64,000 bases of DNA, from assembly GCA_951799425.1 (NCBI GenBank), contig OX637398.1, positions 15,658,270 through 15,722,269 on the forward strand, written 5' to 3'. Source of the DNA: Ilex aquifolium. Taxonomy: Eukaryota > Streptophyta > Magnoliopsida > Aquifoliales > Aquifoliaceae. The stretch's first letter is position 1, and every line of letters starts with the position of its first letter. The notes under the pieces were generated by a model. The model did no database searches. It was not told the origin of the DNA and saw only the letters and a list, made by a program, of their open reading frames with translations. Position numbers and translations under genes: made by a program. Shown here piece by piece: positions 11,032 to 22,158 of this stretch.

Positions 11032-12242
11032 TTTTATTTTTTATTTTCCATTTTTATTTTTGCAACAGAGGATTTGATTTATATATACTGAACGATCATT
11101 AACATAATTTATTGGCTAAATTTCTTTTTACCATAAATTGTCAGTATATATATTTTTCCTACTTAAAATGCTTATTTTTTTTTTCATGATTAATATCACC
11201 GGCGGATCTACTAAGGGGTGAAGGGGACTTGGGTCCACCCTCAATTTTTTCAAATATTTTTTATATATTTGAAAAAAAAATTTCAAATATATTTTCAAAT
11301 ATATATATTATTTATGAAACATTATAAATATATATTGTATTGTGTTCAGTCTAATATGTACATATTCTAATTATATTTTTGTTAAAACAATTTTAGGTTA
11401 GGTCAATATATGTGTTTAGTAGTTTTTATTTTGTTAGAACTCTTTTAAATTGGTCTTGATTTGTATATTTATGAGTTTTTGTTTCAATGTTCGTAATAAG
11501 GTATTGAAATTATTTTGTAACTGATAATTATTTTTGTACGATTGTCTATTTCTGTATTTCTTTGACCGATAATTTATTGTGTTTGAGTTGGATTTCGTTT
11601 GTATTACTATGCTTTATATTCAATTTTTTGTTGAATGACTTTACTATTTTGAAACCTTGATTTTAATTTTAAGATATAGTTTGTAAAATAAATTAAAAAT
11701 CGTCAAAAATTGGCTATGTAACGAAATAGATGATTAATAGATGACTGAGAGCTTGATTGTATAACAACATACTTTTAATGTTACTAATAATGAGTTTACC
11801 ATGTAATGCTATCGAATTATAAAAAATCATCTGGCCAATAATTTTTTTTTTTTTTATGATTAGCTTCTCATTTTTAAAGAGTTGTAATTAATCCTTTTTT
11901 TTTTGTTATTTTTCTTTGTGTTTTATATTTATTATTTTATTATTATCAATAAAAACAAGAGGTGATTTGGTGTTGACTCTCGTTTCACTATCAAAAAAAA
12001 AATAAAATAAAATAAAAACATTAGGGTGTCTACCCTAAAAAAGTTTTTTGGTTCCGTCCATGAATTTAATATGAGTGACAATGAGGATAAATAATAAGAT
12101 TGTTGTCTTCAGATTTGAGCCTCTATCAGCGGAATGCTTGAATCTAATCATTCCCATCCCCGCACCAACGAATGTATCATTACAGCCATCTATTCATTGA
12201 CTTGTAGTTAAGTGTTGGCAACTAATAAGTAATATTAGCGTA
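11032..12242. other. AT-rich intergenic DNA, possible degraded transposon ends
   Basis: No ORF of note. CGGCGGATCTACTAAGGGG at about 11202 and TTTGGTTCCGTCCATGAAT at about 12047 look like the ends of a decayed non-autonomous transposon, but no repeat pair or target duplication proves it. Several long A and T runs are present. Confidence 0.4.
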
Positions 12243-13806
12243 CTAGTTAATAAAAAAAATTATCAATAATAAATATATTTATATTCACAGTCAAAATTAA
12301 GTCATAAATATAGAAGAGTGAAAAAAAAATTTAAGCACTAGTTATAGTGGGAGTGAGGGGTGGTAGTTGTGGTGAGCGACAATGGTAGTGATGGGAGACG
12401 GTGATGGTTGTGGTTGATAGCGAAGACTGTGGTGATGAAGATAGTCATGAGTGACAATGGTGATGGTGGTGGTAGTGGCAACTATGAGTGACAGCGGTGG
12501 TAGTGGTAGCCATGAGTGACGACGGTGATGGTGGTGGGTGGCGATGGCAGTGGGCGACGTTAATAGTGGTTGATAGTGGTAGTGGTGGGGCGACAATAGT
12601 GGTGAGTTCTGACAATGGTTGTGGTGGTTGACAACGGGTGTTTCTAGGCGACAATATGATGGGTGGTGGCGAATGGTGGTGGTGGTGGTGGTGGTGGTGG
12701 TGGTGGTGGTGGGGGTGAGTGACAGTGGGTGATGACAGTGCTGGGTGATAACGGGTGGTGGTGGTAAGTGTGGTGGGGGTGGTTGATAGTAGATGGCGAC
12801 GATGATGAGTGATGATGGGTAGTGATGGTGGACACCAATGGTAGTAGTGGGTGCTGGAGCTAGGCGACGGTAGTAATTGGATGATGGTGGTAATAGTAAT
12901 AAATATAAGAATGAGATGACGATGGTAGTGGGTGGTGGCAGTGGACAACGGTGGTAATAATCGGTGGTGGGTAGCGATAGTGATGGTAGTGGTGGCAGTG
13001 GCGATGGCGGTGGCGGTGGGGTAGTGGGGTAGTGGGGGTGGGGGTGGGGGTGGGGCAGTGGCGATGGTGATTGTCGTGGGGGTGGTGGTGGAGCGGTAGG
13101 GGTGATGGTGGTAGAGGTGATCGTGGGACAACGGGTGTGGTGGGGGTAGTGATAGTAATAGTGGGGATGATGGGGGTGGTGGTAGGGTGGTGACAGTGGT
13201 AGTGGTAGCGTGCGGGGTGGTGGTTATTGTTGTGGCAAAGGTAATAGTGAGGTGGCGACGGCGAGGGTGGTGGTGGGGGTGGTAGGGTGGCAACATCGAT
13301 GGTGGTGATGGGGTAGTGGTGTGGCGATAGGGGTGGTGGTGTGGCGATAGGGGTGGTGGAAGGGCGGTGGGTGGGGTGGTAGGGGGCGGTGGTGGCGACG
13401 GTAGTGATGGTGGTGGTTGTGGCAGAGGTAATGGTGAGGTGGCGGCGATAGTGGTGGTGGTAGTGGTGATGATGTCGCAGTGGTGATGGTGGTGGGGGTA
13501 GTTGTGGCGGTGGTGGTAGTAGTGGTAGTGGTGATGGTGATAGGGCGATGGGGGGTGGTGGTGGTGCTATTCTAAAAACTATTTTTTTTAAAAGTACTTA
13601 TGAGAAGTTATAAGTCCTATAATCATTTTGAAAAAATCACCTCAAACACATCTTTAGGCCCATATTTTGTATATTAAATTTGGAGTGTTAATATTAGCCG
13701 TCGGATTAACTTTAAAGTACAATTTAAAGAGATCTCAACCGCGAAAAATAAAATTCATTTTGTTTATTTTTTGGGATTTGAATTGTATTGTACTTTATTA
13801 TATAGA
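12243..13806 (-). mobile_element. Helitron-like non-autonomous element, copy 1
   Basis: Read on the minus strand, the element starts TCTATATAATAAAG after an A (13807 on plus is T) and ends CTAG followed by T (12243-12246). TC...CTRR termini inserted between A and T are the Helitron signature. The flanks of the core are shared with the copies at 28009-29546 and 29547-30103. Almost all of the interior is a GGTGGT-type minisatellite. The 3' hairpin seen in copy 3 is missing here. No Rep/helicase gene, so non-autonomous. Confidence 0.6.
12350..13565. repeat. GGTGGT/GATGGTG minisatellite, 1.2 kb
   Basis: The plus strand is almost free of C and consists of GGTGGT, GGTGAT, GGTAGT and GGGGGTGG words for more than 1.2 kb. 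Minus-strand frames through it read as His/Pro/Thr-rich protein; these are composition artefacts. The G-runs (for example 13034-13058) could form G-quadruplexes. Confidence 0.9.
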
Positions 13807-13860
13807 TAATGCTGACAAATGCAAATTGGAGGACAAATTACCAAGATGTGAAAACAATAA

Positions 13861-14348
13861 GGGTTTATTTGGTTTAGGAATTAGATAGTATTGGATTGGA
13901 CAAACTCGTCCATCTCATACCCATCTATCTGGGGCTTAGACTAGTTATAGTACTAATTCCTCATTCCATATTTGGTTAAAATATTAAGAAGTAGTGAGTC
14001 CCACATTTATCTCATCCAATATTTTATTTGGATGGAGTATTGAATGATATTATAAACATTAAATTACTAAAGAACCCTTGAGATAATTATATCTTAGAAA
14101 TTTTTTAGGGTAAAAATATCTTTTGTCAAAACTTACTCCAACTAAACTATTTAAACCTACCAAATAGGTGAGTTTATTTAAGAGGTTATATGTGGGTTTA
14201 AAAATAATATTCATCGAGGTCGAGAGTATTTTTAGGTGATAATATCGGGTCCAAAGTGTATATCCAAGCAACGAAGTAAATGGGATAAAGTGAGTCAAGA
14301 CATTATTTTTTCCAATATTCCCTCCTAATGCCTAAACTAAACACACCC
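13861..14348. mobile_element. Tourist-like MITE, about 490 bp
   Basis: Left end GGGTTTATTTGGTTTAGG and right end (reverse complement) GGGTGTGTTTAGTTTAGG form a terminal inverted repeat of the GGSYTGTTTGG type used by PIF/Harbinger MITEs. The left flank ends TAA and the right flank begins AAA, so a 3-bp duplication is possible but not perfect. No coding capacity. Confidence 0.6.
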
Positions 14349-14754
14349 AAAAGATATCATTTGGGTCGGGGGATTGAGTGGTATATCTCCCTTGGATTGG
14401 GTAAAATAAATTATGCGCTCATATATCCTATATTTGGAGAAGATTTTTCTCGATAGCATTATGAATTCAGGCCCATGATCATCATTATAAATAATCCCAC
14501 CTATATGGGATTATTGAAACCCACATTGGAGTGGTATTCAAATATGTGGATTATAATTATCATTAAAATTATTAATATGTTTTTGCATCAAATCAAAAGA
14601 ATTTATTAGACGAAGGATAATATTGTCGAAAGTGTATCTGATTTAATATAACATTGCAAGACTTACATGCTTCTCCTACTCTTATGATGGGTGGAACTAC
14701 ACAGCGGCTATGGTGGGCAAAGACCCACTCTTAATTTTCCTTAAAAATAAATAT
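14349..14754. other. Intergenic DNA
   Basis: No gene, repeat or element end that I can support. It separates the MITE from the 5' LTR of the Tat-like element. Confidence 0.5.
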
Positions 14755-14834
14755 TGATGGACCAAGCCCAAGGGCCCAACTCATGTTATAAGCCCGATCT
14801 GAATTAATAGCCCAACTCCAAGAGATCCAACAAG
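14755..14834 (+). repeat. 5' LTR of the Tat-like element, left piece
   Basis: Matches the start of the 3' LTR at 22159 (TGATGGACCAAGCCCAAG) up to the point where the Tekay-like remnant enters. Confidence 0.8.
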
Positions 14835-14838
14835 TGAA

Positions 14839-15165
14839 TGTCAAATCTTGAAATCAATAACCAATAAATATCAAGTATTGAATATCAAGAATAAATGAAT
14901 CACAAGGGTTAGAATCAATAACAAATGAATATTAAATTTGGCTATTCAGAACCAATGGATCATCAAGCCTGGGGAAATTAAAAACAAAGGAACAACCAAG
15001 TCTTGAAATCAAGAACCAAAGGATGTCAAATATTGAATATCAAGAATAAATGAATCACAAGGGTTAGAATCAATAACAAATGAATATTAAATTTGGCTAT
15101 CAAGAACCAATGGATCATCAAGCCTAGGAAATTAAGGACAAGGAAACAATCAAGTCTCGAGATCA
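14839..15165. repeat. Tandem duplication with about 157-bp period
   Basis: GAATATCAAGAATAAATGAA and the following ~65 bp occur at 14879 and again at 15036, with a partial third unit after 15148. The sequence resembles the LTR interior (around 17740), so it is probably an internal expansion of LTR-derived DNA. Confidence 0.8.
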
Positions 15166-15417
15166 ATAACAACGGATATCAAGCTTGGAATCAGAGATAA
15201 AGTAACAATCATATATTGGAATCGATAACAAACGACTATCAAGGTTTGAAATCAATGACAAAGGCAAGATAAAGAGAAAACACATCTCCCTTGAAAACTA
15301 GTCGTTTGTAAGTTCGGGAACAAATAATATTTAAGTTCGGGAATCAAGAGCAAAGGAGAAATCAAGAGAAAAACACATCTCCTTTGTAAACTAGGGTTTG
15401 AAGGCATAAGAAAAGAT

Positions 15418-16229
15418 TTAGGGTTTACCCAAACATAATATATTTTGGAACAAGGTAGTATTATCCAGAATGGCAAGACATGATGATTCCCTAGCAATTA
15501 GATATAAATTAGAGTCAAAGATTACATATAAATAAACCCTACTGGTATCCCCTTGTTTTCCCGTAGGCAATTTAACATATATAGTAAGTTCTATTTCCTC
15601 GAAACCCAATCCCAATTCCACAGCGTACACAGTACGTAGAAAAGAATAAGTCGCATAGGAATCCAATATAATTCGAGCCCAAAAATTGTAGAGGAGAGCA
15701 ATATCTTCCACCACGGCGTTGGAGGCATCTTCCTCCGGTTGAGTCAAAGCAAAAACCCTTGCTTGATTGGCGCCGCCGGGGGCTTGAGCTTGTACAGTCT
15801 CTGTGGTGGTAGTGGCTGTCGTAGCAGTGGCCTGTTTGCATTCACTCGCCCAGTTGTTTGGTTGGTCTTGGTAGAAAGTAATGGACAATTATCTATGAAG
15901 TGCCCAACACCTCCACAGGCAAAACATCGGCGTGCATCCATGCCTATTCTCTCTGGTACGCCTCCCGCTCCTCGAGCTATCGGAGGTCTCTGCTGTGCTG
16001 GCCTTTGTAGAGGTGGCTTGTTTGCTGGTACTTGCTCGAGTGCTTGCTTGGTCATTGGGGGAAACGAGGGACATCTATGTTTGAAGTGCCCATACTCTCC
16101 GCATGCAAAGAATTGGCGCGAGTCCATGCCTGCTCTCGTCTGAGTAACTCCATCTTCTCCAACTGTCTGAAGTCTTTGCTCAACCGCGTCCACGTCCACG
16201 TCCACGTACACGTCCACGTCCACGTTCAC
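15418..16229 (-). pseudogene. Gag zinc-knuckle and protease-like fragment (Tekay/Del-like)
   Basis: The minus-strand frame at 16229-15744 has two CCHC zinc knuckles, FFACGEYGHFKHRC and CFACGGVGHFIDNC, as in the nucleocapsid part of Gag, which binds the element's RNA. An overlapping frame at 15888-15418 has ARVFALTQPEEDASNAVVED, the linker before the aspartic protease in Tekay/Del elements, then protease-like sequence. The N-terminal VDVDVDVYVDVDVD run is coded by a CCACGT hexamer repeat (16186-16230). It is a fossil fragment of a larger Gag-Pol, broken. Confidence 0.7.
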
Positions 16230-16525
16230 GAGATCTTGTATTCTCGAATTCAGAGTGTAACCAGCTTCTCGCGGATGGAAGGCCTCAAATCTTGTTCAAA
16301 GCATTTAGCCCTCCTTGCCTCAGTGACCACAAACTTGATTGCGTAGCGAGACAACTCATCGAATCCGAACAAATAATTAACCCTAACCTAAATATACAAT
16401 AAATCTAACATATCTGATAAGCACATAACTTCAAACAAATGCAAGCATACGGTTCCTTCAACCTAGTCCTACCTTTCCAGTGGTAATCCATAACCTACAG
16501 CTCCCATGTAAGACTTAAAGCCTAA

Positions 16526-16537
16526 GCTCTGATACCA
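16526..16537 (-). other. Primer binding site (initiator tRNA-Met type)
   Basis: The minus strand reads TGGTATCAGAGC four bases downstream of the LTR end, the standard tRNA-iMet primer site of plant LTR elements. Confidence 0.85.
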
Positions 16538-16541
16538 ACTT

Positions 16542-18899
16542 TGTAATGCCCCAAAAACCACCTTGGACGGCATTACATTCTAAAACCATTTACATAATGA
16601 GAGCACTAAGATAATCCATCAATAAGAAAATTTTTCCATTCATCATCCATAGAATTTACAATATCATCCCAAAAGAATAAGCAGAACAATGACATTTACA
16701 TTTCCCAAAGAAAACATTAACTATTATAGCGCAGCGGAAATTACAAAAGAGATCTAGACTATACAGTGTTTCAAAAGAATATTCTAGTCTAGAACAAAAG
16801 TAAACGACATCTCTAGATGTCCCACTCGGGATCCAAGTATCCCTCTAGTGAAACCTCTCCATGACCCGACTCGTTAGCACCGAGCTCATCCTCTAGCACA
16901 ACATCTGAAAAATGTTCAACTGTAGGGGGTGAGCACGAAGCTCTGTAGAAAAATTCTTCCAAACCCGAACAAGGTTTAGAAAACAGATAAAAACCGGTCG
17001 GTATCATTTCGTAAATAGCATATATCAATTTTGAAGGAAAAACGGGACAATTTAAATAGATCTCAAGTTTAAGCCGTAACAATAATCAAGTAAAAGGTTA
17101 AGGTAAATTTCATAGCAATATACCATTTTCAACTTTTAGCCATTTAGGAAGGGCGCCTTCCGATGCATTGTCCCATACCAATGCACCGGCCAAGGCGGTC
17201 CAACCCATCATCCCATTTATATTGGTTCATCCCCGTACCATGTATGTTGATTGCTTCTCATGAATCTACCCAACGATTATACCTAGTCCACCAATCACAA
17301 TCACAATCACAATCACAAACACTTTAGGAAAGGGCGTCTACCATCCCAATGACAGTGACGAGTCCCTTCCCAGGAAAAATATACCATCATTTGTTCGAAC
17401 TCCAGTGAACGATAGTGGTCGCATTACCAAATGACAACCCACCACAAGTGTTAGGAAACCATCTCACCCCCACTAGGATAGACTAACCTCTAACACTCTA
17501 CGGCATCTCTCGAAGGCAATCCAAATCCATCACAACAACCATACCAATGAGGAAACCAAAATATTCTCAATTCACCAACAATTCCAAATAACTACAAAAT
17601 CCACAATTTCTCATTTTACAAGCATATCTCAAAATCCCCAAATTAAGCATGTGACATTTTCAATAACCAACCAAGAAAAATGCAAGAGATCATAACAATA
17701 TCATTTTATTACTCAACACAAAACACTATGATTTTGAAATCAAGAATAAAGGAAGAGTTCAAGAGGAAAACTCATCACTCTTGAAAACTAGGGTTTTTCA
17801 AACAAAAGAGGGATTTCATGGGTATACAACCCTAACTTTGTGTAAAACATGTTAACCATTGCAAGAGAACCAAGAAACAATGAACCCATAGCAAATACAT
17901 ATGATTAGGAGTCAAAACATATATATATAATAACCCTAACATCAATGAACAAGAATGGAAGAAAACCCCTACCTTGGTGTTCTTGAAATCTAGGGTTTGA
18001 TCTTGAATCACTCTTAAATCCTTTGTTTTTCCCTTTTGATCTTGTGTTTTCTCCTTCTTTATTCTTTTCTAAGACTCTCTCTAGGAGTCCAAGAGGTGTG
18101 GGTAAGGGTGTAGTGAAAGTGTAGAAGAAGAGAGTAGAAGAATGGTGTTCTTGAGGAATTTCGGTTTTGATCTCTATAAGGGGTAACTCTCTCAAGATCT
18201 TTGTGTTTTTCTCTCATTTTCTCTTCTCTTAGGGCTCTAAGATATTTGGGGTGAGAGTGGGATGGAAGAATGGGTCAAATGAGGCTTAAAATGGTGTTTT
18301 AAAACACCAAAATCCTGACTTTTACTGTGCCAAACTTCGGGCGTACCGGTACGGTTTAGCTACTGGTTCGGGCGTACCGGTACGGTACGGTACCGGTACT
18401 GTGTTCCGGTACACTTTGGCTACTTTGACTTCCAGGGCAGTTTTGACCCATTTAGAGGTTGAATTGGAAAATCTTCATGAAATACACTTTTGTAGCCCTA
18501 GATGTCTACTATCTACTGTCCAAATTTCAGATCAATTGGATATAAGGATAAAAAGTTATAACCTAAATATTAGAAGGTGTCCCAACTCCTTTTTACCCAA
18601 ATTCTCTCTAAGTGTGTTTTCACTCCGGAATACTTCCTAGCTTCCAATACACCCCATATTACCTCTCCCAATGTTTTTCGACCTTCCGGATTCAATGGAG
18701 AACTTATTTTGACCTAAAAATATTTAAAAACTTCCATAATCCCTCTTCTCAAGTTTACACACCTTCGAAACTCAAACTTCCCAATTCATTTGTCTCCCTA
18801 GTATTTATTCCTACTATTACTACACATATCCACATTTTTTACAACAATTATTTACTATATATCTATATACATATATAAAATAAAATGCGGGGTGTTACA
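16542..18899 (-). repeat. 5' LTR of the Tekay-like remnant, 2.36 kb
   Basis: The plus strand begins TGTAATGCCCC and ends GGGGTGTTACA, so on the minus strand it opens TGTAACACCCC and closes GGGGCATTACA. It directly follows the primer binding site. Such long LTRs are usual for Tekay/Del. A cluster of GTACCGGTAC palindromes lies at 18341-18411. Confidence 0.8.
18341..18411. repeat. CGTACCGGTACGG palindrome cluster in the LTR
   Basis: GGGCGTACCGGTACGG occurs at about 18339 and again at about 18370, followed by overlapping GTACGGTACCGGTAC words. The self-complementary core could form hairpins or act as a protein site within U3. Confidence 0.8.
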
Positions 18900-19320
18900 T
18901 CCTCGGCGCTTCGGAGAGAGTCAACTCCCACCTCATCCTTTGACCGAATCTTATGGAGAACACCGTAACTACCTCATCCGTTGAGAAGAAGTCGCTTGCT
19001 CCATTAGATTAGCCATTTAGTTACTATTAAGTCGCCCTAATCTGTTAAGAGGTGACTATAAATTATAAGCCCCACCAACACTTGAGCGGCAGATCACACC
19101 CAGTCGAGCACATCTCTGTAACTCTCATAGCTTGTATCTCTTTGCTCTCACTACACACCTTACAGTAATAAAATACTAGACGACCGTAGCCCTTCAAAGT
19201 GGACGTAGGTTACGTTGACCGAACCACTATAAATCCTTGTCTTCTCTCTCCCTACTTGACTACTGTATTTATTACTTTTTACTTGATAGATGGTGTGCAA
19301 ACCCAATTTGTGCATCATCA
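18900..19320 (+). repeat. 5' LTR of the Tat-like element, right piece
   Basis: Resumes homology with the 3' LTR at GAGTCAACTCC (about 18917 against 22359) and runs to GTGCATCATCA. It contains TATAAATTATAAGCCCC (about 19050) and AATAAAATAC (about 19168), the U3/R features, and ACCGAACCACTATAAATC in U5. Confidence 0.8.
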
Positions 19321-19340
19321 GTTTGGCGCCATCTGTGGGA
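19321..19340 (+). other. Primer binding site-like sequence
   Basis: GTTTGGCGCCATCTGTGGGA follows the 5' LTR end directly. TGGCGCC is shared with the tRNA-Asp primed sites common in Tat/Athila elements; the exact tRNA is inference. Confidence 0.6.
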
Positions 19341-19381
19341 AGGACAGAATTCTCACCTAAACACTTCCTTTGTTGAGCCTA

Positions 19382-20430
19382 TGGTGATCACCACCAGATT
19401 CATGAATCAGACTGAAGATAATTCACCACGAAAGGAGGAGGTTGCTCCTCCAACAACCAATCATGTTCCAAATGCACAGCAGATATTGGAGACAATGAAA
19501 CAACTCGTAACTCAGAATCAGCAGATCCTGCAACTGATGCTTGCTGGACAACAAGGAGGAGCATAGCCGGAGGACCTCAAGCCAGAGGAGCTCCGCGCCT
19601 TGGGCGTCAAGAAGCTCCCCACCTGGACGCCCCCTTGGGCACCCCATATAGGGGAGCCCCGGGCCAAAACCACGAGGCACCTTCACCTCCTCCTCAAACT
19701 CCCTCTTCCCATGGTGGAGACCCCCATTTTCAAGAGGATGGGGGTGAAAATCAAAGTGTGGAGCATGAGAGTCATTTCTATGATAATTCCAAAGGAGTCC
19801 CAAATCACTGGGACAAAAACATCAAAGAAATACAGAATCAACTGGGCGACGTCTTCAATGTCATGAAGGCACAAGGACCAGAAACCGTGGAGTACCTCGT
19901 AAGGCGAACTGACACACCTTTTGTGCCAGATGTGGTAGACTACCCTCTTCCCCAAAAGTCCAAAATGTCATTCGTCAAAATCTTTGACGGCACAAAAGAC
20001 CCACTTGATCATTTTGAAACTTATAAATCGTTGATGCAGTTGCACAATGTTCTTGATAAAATCATGTGTAGGGATTTCCCGACTACCTTGAAGGGATCTG
20101 TCCGACAGTGGTCTGCCAAACTCATCCCAGTCTCCATAGGCTCCTTCGCCGGACTAAACAGATCTTTTTTGGCATAATTCATTGGCGGACGCCGCCACTA
20201 GAAGCCTGCCACCCATCTGCTCAGCAAAAAATAGGACTGGGATGAAAGCCTGAGAAGTTACCTCACTCGTTTTATTGAGGAGGTCCTTCACATTGAGGAG
20301 CCCGATGACAAGGTCGCCATGACCACTTTCTTGGAAGGCCTACGCTCATCTAGTTTTATCTTCTCAATGATGAAGCACCCACCAAAAAGAATGCCAGAAT
20401 TGTGTACAAAAGCTTAGAAATACATAAACA
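19382..20430 (+). pseudogene. Gag-type fragment of the Tat-like element
   Basis: The first frame (19382-19566) begins MVITTRFMNQTEDNSPRKEE and is Gln/Asn-rich. The next stretch (19635-20177) contains SFVKIFDGTKDPLDHFETYK, the start of the Retrotrans_gag domain (PF03732), and the following DNA encodes the end of that domain around YLTRFIEEVLHIEEPDDK (about 20258-20312). Gag builds the virus-like particle. No zinc knuckle or pol follows. It is a fossil with a few breaks. Confidence 0.65.
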
Positions 20431-20584
20431 CTAAGGATGTCACCAAAGCGAGGCGAGGTGAGCCCTCGCCGTCATCATCACCACCTACGCCCGACTCTAA
20501 AAAAAGAAGCCACAAAGGTACTAACAGATTTTGTGGCTGAGCTCACACCGCTTGAGGAGAGAGATTGTCAAGAAGACTCAACGT

Positions 20585-20775
20585 TAGGTGCCCAACACTG
20601 CGCCCAAGCCCAGGCGCCTAGCACCTAAGGTGCCCAACACCCAGCACCTAGGCGCCTAGCACCCTAGGCGCCCAACACCAGGTGCGCAGCCCCAGGCGCC
20701 CAGCACTAGGCGCCTAGCACCCAGGCGTAGAGCACCCTAGGCACCCAACCCAGGCGCCTAGCTCCTCAGCGCCCT
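20585..20775. repeat. GGCGCC-rich short tandem repeat
   Basis: CAGGCGCCTAGCACC and related 12-14 bp words are repeated about a dozen times. Similar GGCGGCGCC words recur in the LTR and interior of the related element at 62487-64000, linking the two. Confidence 0.85.
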
Positions 20776-20851
20776 CCTCATCTCAATCTATTGGAATGAG
20801 CCTTCGGCTTGGTGACCCTCCCATGGGCTAACCCTCAAATTCTATGCTCTA

Positions 20852-21350
20852 CTCTCAAGCAGGCAGCCTATCTCAAACTTAGCGGCTCTCTCGCTGGTCG
20901 CCAAAAAGCCTGGCCTCTGTTATGCTCTCAAGCAGGCAGCCTATATCTCCAGCTAAGCGACTCTCTCGCGGGTTGTCAAAAGCTTGGCATATCTCTGCTC
21001 TGCTCTCAAGTAGGCAACCTATATCTCTAGTTGAGCGGCTCTCTCGCAGGTCATCAAAAGCTTGGTCTATCTCTGCTCTGCTCTCAAGTAGACAACCTAT
21101 ATCTTCAGCTGAGCGGATCTCTTGCGGGTCGTAAAAAGCTTGGCCTATCTCTGCTCTGCTCTCAAGCAAGAAGCCTATATCTCTAGCTAAACGGCTTTCT
21201 CGCGGGTCGCCAAAAACTTGGTCTATATCTCCAGCTGAGCGGCTCTCTCGTAGGTCACCAAAAACTTGATCTCTGCTCTGGTCTCAAGTAGACAGCATAT
21301 ATCTTCAGCTTAGTGACTCTCTCATGGGTCGCCAAAAGCTCGGTCTCAAA
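20852..21350. repeat. About 78-bp tandem repeat, 6 copies
   Basis: Units start with CTCTCAAGYAGGCAGCCTAT at about 20852, 20925, 21003, 21081 and 21159, with a diverged one near 21277. The usual period of 78 bp equals 26 codons, and the minus strand stays open for 96 codons (21169-20879) repeating CLLESRAEI..AFDD.RESR. I see no independent sign that this is translated. Confidence 0.85.
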
Positions 21351-21679
21351 AGGTGTAGCTCTCTCACGAGCAATCCTCAGACTCTGTCTTTGCTCTCACA
21401 CAAGCAGTCTGCCTCTCTCTCTTTCCAGGTAATCATGTTAGATATTTTGATGTTGGAATAACATTATTTTTGTCATCTCTAGGCACGCTTTTGAAACTCA
21501 GGCCGTCTGCAACCCACGGGACTACATTAGATTGAATGTCAACAATCGGGCCTCCTCCATCCGGCACCACCGCCTCGTTGCCGCAACACTCCCATGCTTA
21601 ACACCTAGCGCAAACAAGGTCTGTCTGCACTTGTCCCCAAACAGCTCTCCTCCATCACGATTAGCAAAATCGCCAGCCA

Positions 21680-21990
21680 ACGACGTCCAGCACCATAGGC
21701 GCCTCTCCAGCAGCACCCAGCACCATAGGCGCTTCTTCAGCAGCGCCCAAAGCCATGGGCGCCCCTTCAGCAGTGCCCAGCGCCATGGACGCCCCTCCAG
21801 CAATGACCAGTGCCATGGGCTCCTCTCCAGCAGGGCCAAACACCACAGGGGCCAATCCATCAGCGCTTATAGCCCCTCCTACGTGCCCAGCCAGCACAGC
21901 AGCCCCTCCTGCGGCCCAGCCCACGCAGCAGCCCCTCCTACGCGCCCAGCCAGCACAACCGCCTCTCCTGCGCGCATGGCCAGCTCGCCC
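21680..21990. repeat. 30-bp GC-rich tandem repeats
   Basis: Units of about 30 bp with the form CAGCGCCATGGGCGCCCCTC are repeated from about 21690 to 21860, then shift to GCCCAGCCAGCACAGCAGCC-type units. Open frames on both strands here are Ala/Pro/Gly-rich and reflect composition. Confidence 0.8.
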
Positions 21991-22158
21991 ACCTCCAAAC
22001 GAGGCTCATAATATATCAAATCGAAACTCTCAGCGAACCCTAGAAGCATCTGTTTTGGCCTCCCGAAGTTTTTCCAGTTGTGCGTTCAACCGAAATTCAA
22101 ACTCAACCGAATGCCCTCCTCTCCAAGTTTCATTGGACGTAGGGCATTGGGGGGCAAA

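Larger units (their letters stand above)
14835..18899 (-). mobile_element. Tekay/Del-like Ty3/gypsy remnant nested in the Tat LTR
   Basis: On the minus strand this reads: a 2.36 kb LTR (18899 to 16542) with ends TGTAACACCCC...GGGGCATTACA, a primer binding site complementary to initiator tRNA-Met (16537-16526), a gag zinc-knuckle region and a protease-like region (16229-15418), then an LTR-like tract (about 15540-14835). No RT or integrase is present. The TGTAACACCCCG start and VFALTQ motif before the protease are typical of Tekay/Del chromoviruses. It is an incomplete, broken fossil, younger than the Tat-like element it entered. Confidence 0.75.

Noticed and set aside
12342-13296. Long His/Pro/Thr-rich minus-strand ORFs (also at 28016-29366)
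   Set aside because: They arise from the C-poor GGTGGT minisatellite, which lacks stops in several frames. No domain, no promoter and no shared reading frame between copies.
15739-16346. Plus-strand Cys/Ser-rich ORFs
   Set aside because: They are the opposite strand of the Gag zinc-knuckle region, whose CCHC motifs are on the minus strand.
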